From: Candidatus Omnitrophota bacterium
Lineage (GTDB): Bacteria > Omnitrophota > Gorgyraeia > JAFGHF01
NCBI GenBank assembly: GCA_024543015.1
Contig: JAMXCY010000078.1
Span: 1 to 5,496, forward strand
Length of the DNA: 5,496 bases
Direction of reading: 5' to 3'
Positions 5,451 through 5,496 of the stretch are shown piece by piece. Made by a program: the position numbers and the translations under genes. The notes beneath the pieces were generated by a model. The model was not told the DNA's origin. It did no database searches and worked only from the letters and a program-made list of their open reading frames with translations. How positions within the stretch are numbered: position 1 is the stretch's first letter; each line of letters opens with the position of its first letter.

Positions 5451-5496
5451 ATGAAAAGAAATCGGTTTCTGGTATCTAAAGGAGGTTTCTTTACGC
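5451..5496 (+). CDS. Possible start of a further gene, truncated by window end
   Basis: An ATG preceded by AGGGTGG (5439-5445, 5 nt spacing) opens a frame of 15 complete codons that reaches the window edge. It reads MKRNRFLVSKGGFFT. The basic opening followed by RFLV..GGFF is vaguely like the N-terminus of IS200/RAYT-type transposases, but too little is visible to name it. A competing signal is the AAAGGAGG at 5478-5485, a strong Shine-Dalgarno that could serve a start just beyond the window instead. Confidence 0.3.
   Translation, partial: MKRNRFLVSKGGFFT

Overview
The window is a compact, AT-rich bacterial stretch with every supported gene on the + strand. Gene overlaps are short (ATGA and similar) and spacers are small. 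It holds the end of an ABC export/secretion module, a cobalamin-type radical SAM enzyme, and a separate small transcription unit of membrane and secreted proteins. Nothing identifies the species. The mix of a GldA/GldF/GldG-like cassette, a B12-binding radical SAM protein, a tiny PQ-loop-like membrane protein and a PsbP/DcrB-like secreted protein suits an uncultured anaerobic diderm lineage (Omnitrophota-like or deltaproteobacterial-like), but that is only an inference from gene style.

Region 1 (1-2654) is an operon of three translationally coupled genes. They are the C-terminal part of an ABC ATPase (its start lies outside the window), an ABC-2 permease of the GldF type, and a GldG-type auxiliary protein with three N-terminal helices, a large extracytoplasmic domain and one C-terminal helix. 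Together they should form one inner-membrane ABC complex. In Bacteroidota this complex is linked to gliding and secretion. In other phyla its substrate is unknown.

Region 2 (2655-4414) begins with a 111-bp spacer that hides a possible 24-codon cysteine-rich microprotein with its own Shine-Dalgarno. A 528-residue B12-binding-domain radical SAM protein follows. The unit ends in a strong intrinsic terminator at 4381-4414.

Region 3 (4397-5384) starts with a good sigma70-like promoter whose -35 box lies inside the terminator stem. It drives an 83-residue three-helix PQ-loop/SemiSWEET-like protein, which contains a perfect 12-bp inverted repeat in its coding sequence. An ATGA-overlapping 18-codon ORF follows whose peptide resembles the opening of zinc-finger anti-sigma factors. 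Last comes an approximately 206-residue exported protein of probable PsbP/DcrB-like fold. The N-terminus of this protein runs through a 20-bp motif of a kind often seen as an interspersed repeat.

Region 4 (5385-5496) is intergenic sequence with a possible gene start at 5451 that runs off the window. No tRNA, rRNA, CRISPR array or intact mobile element was seen. No stretch longer than 300 bases lacks a gene. The most unusual items are the Cys-rich microprotein, the anti-sigma-like micro-ORF, the intragenic hairpin and the terminator-promoter overlap. None amounts to a clear new system.
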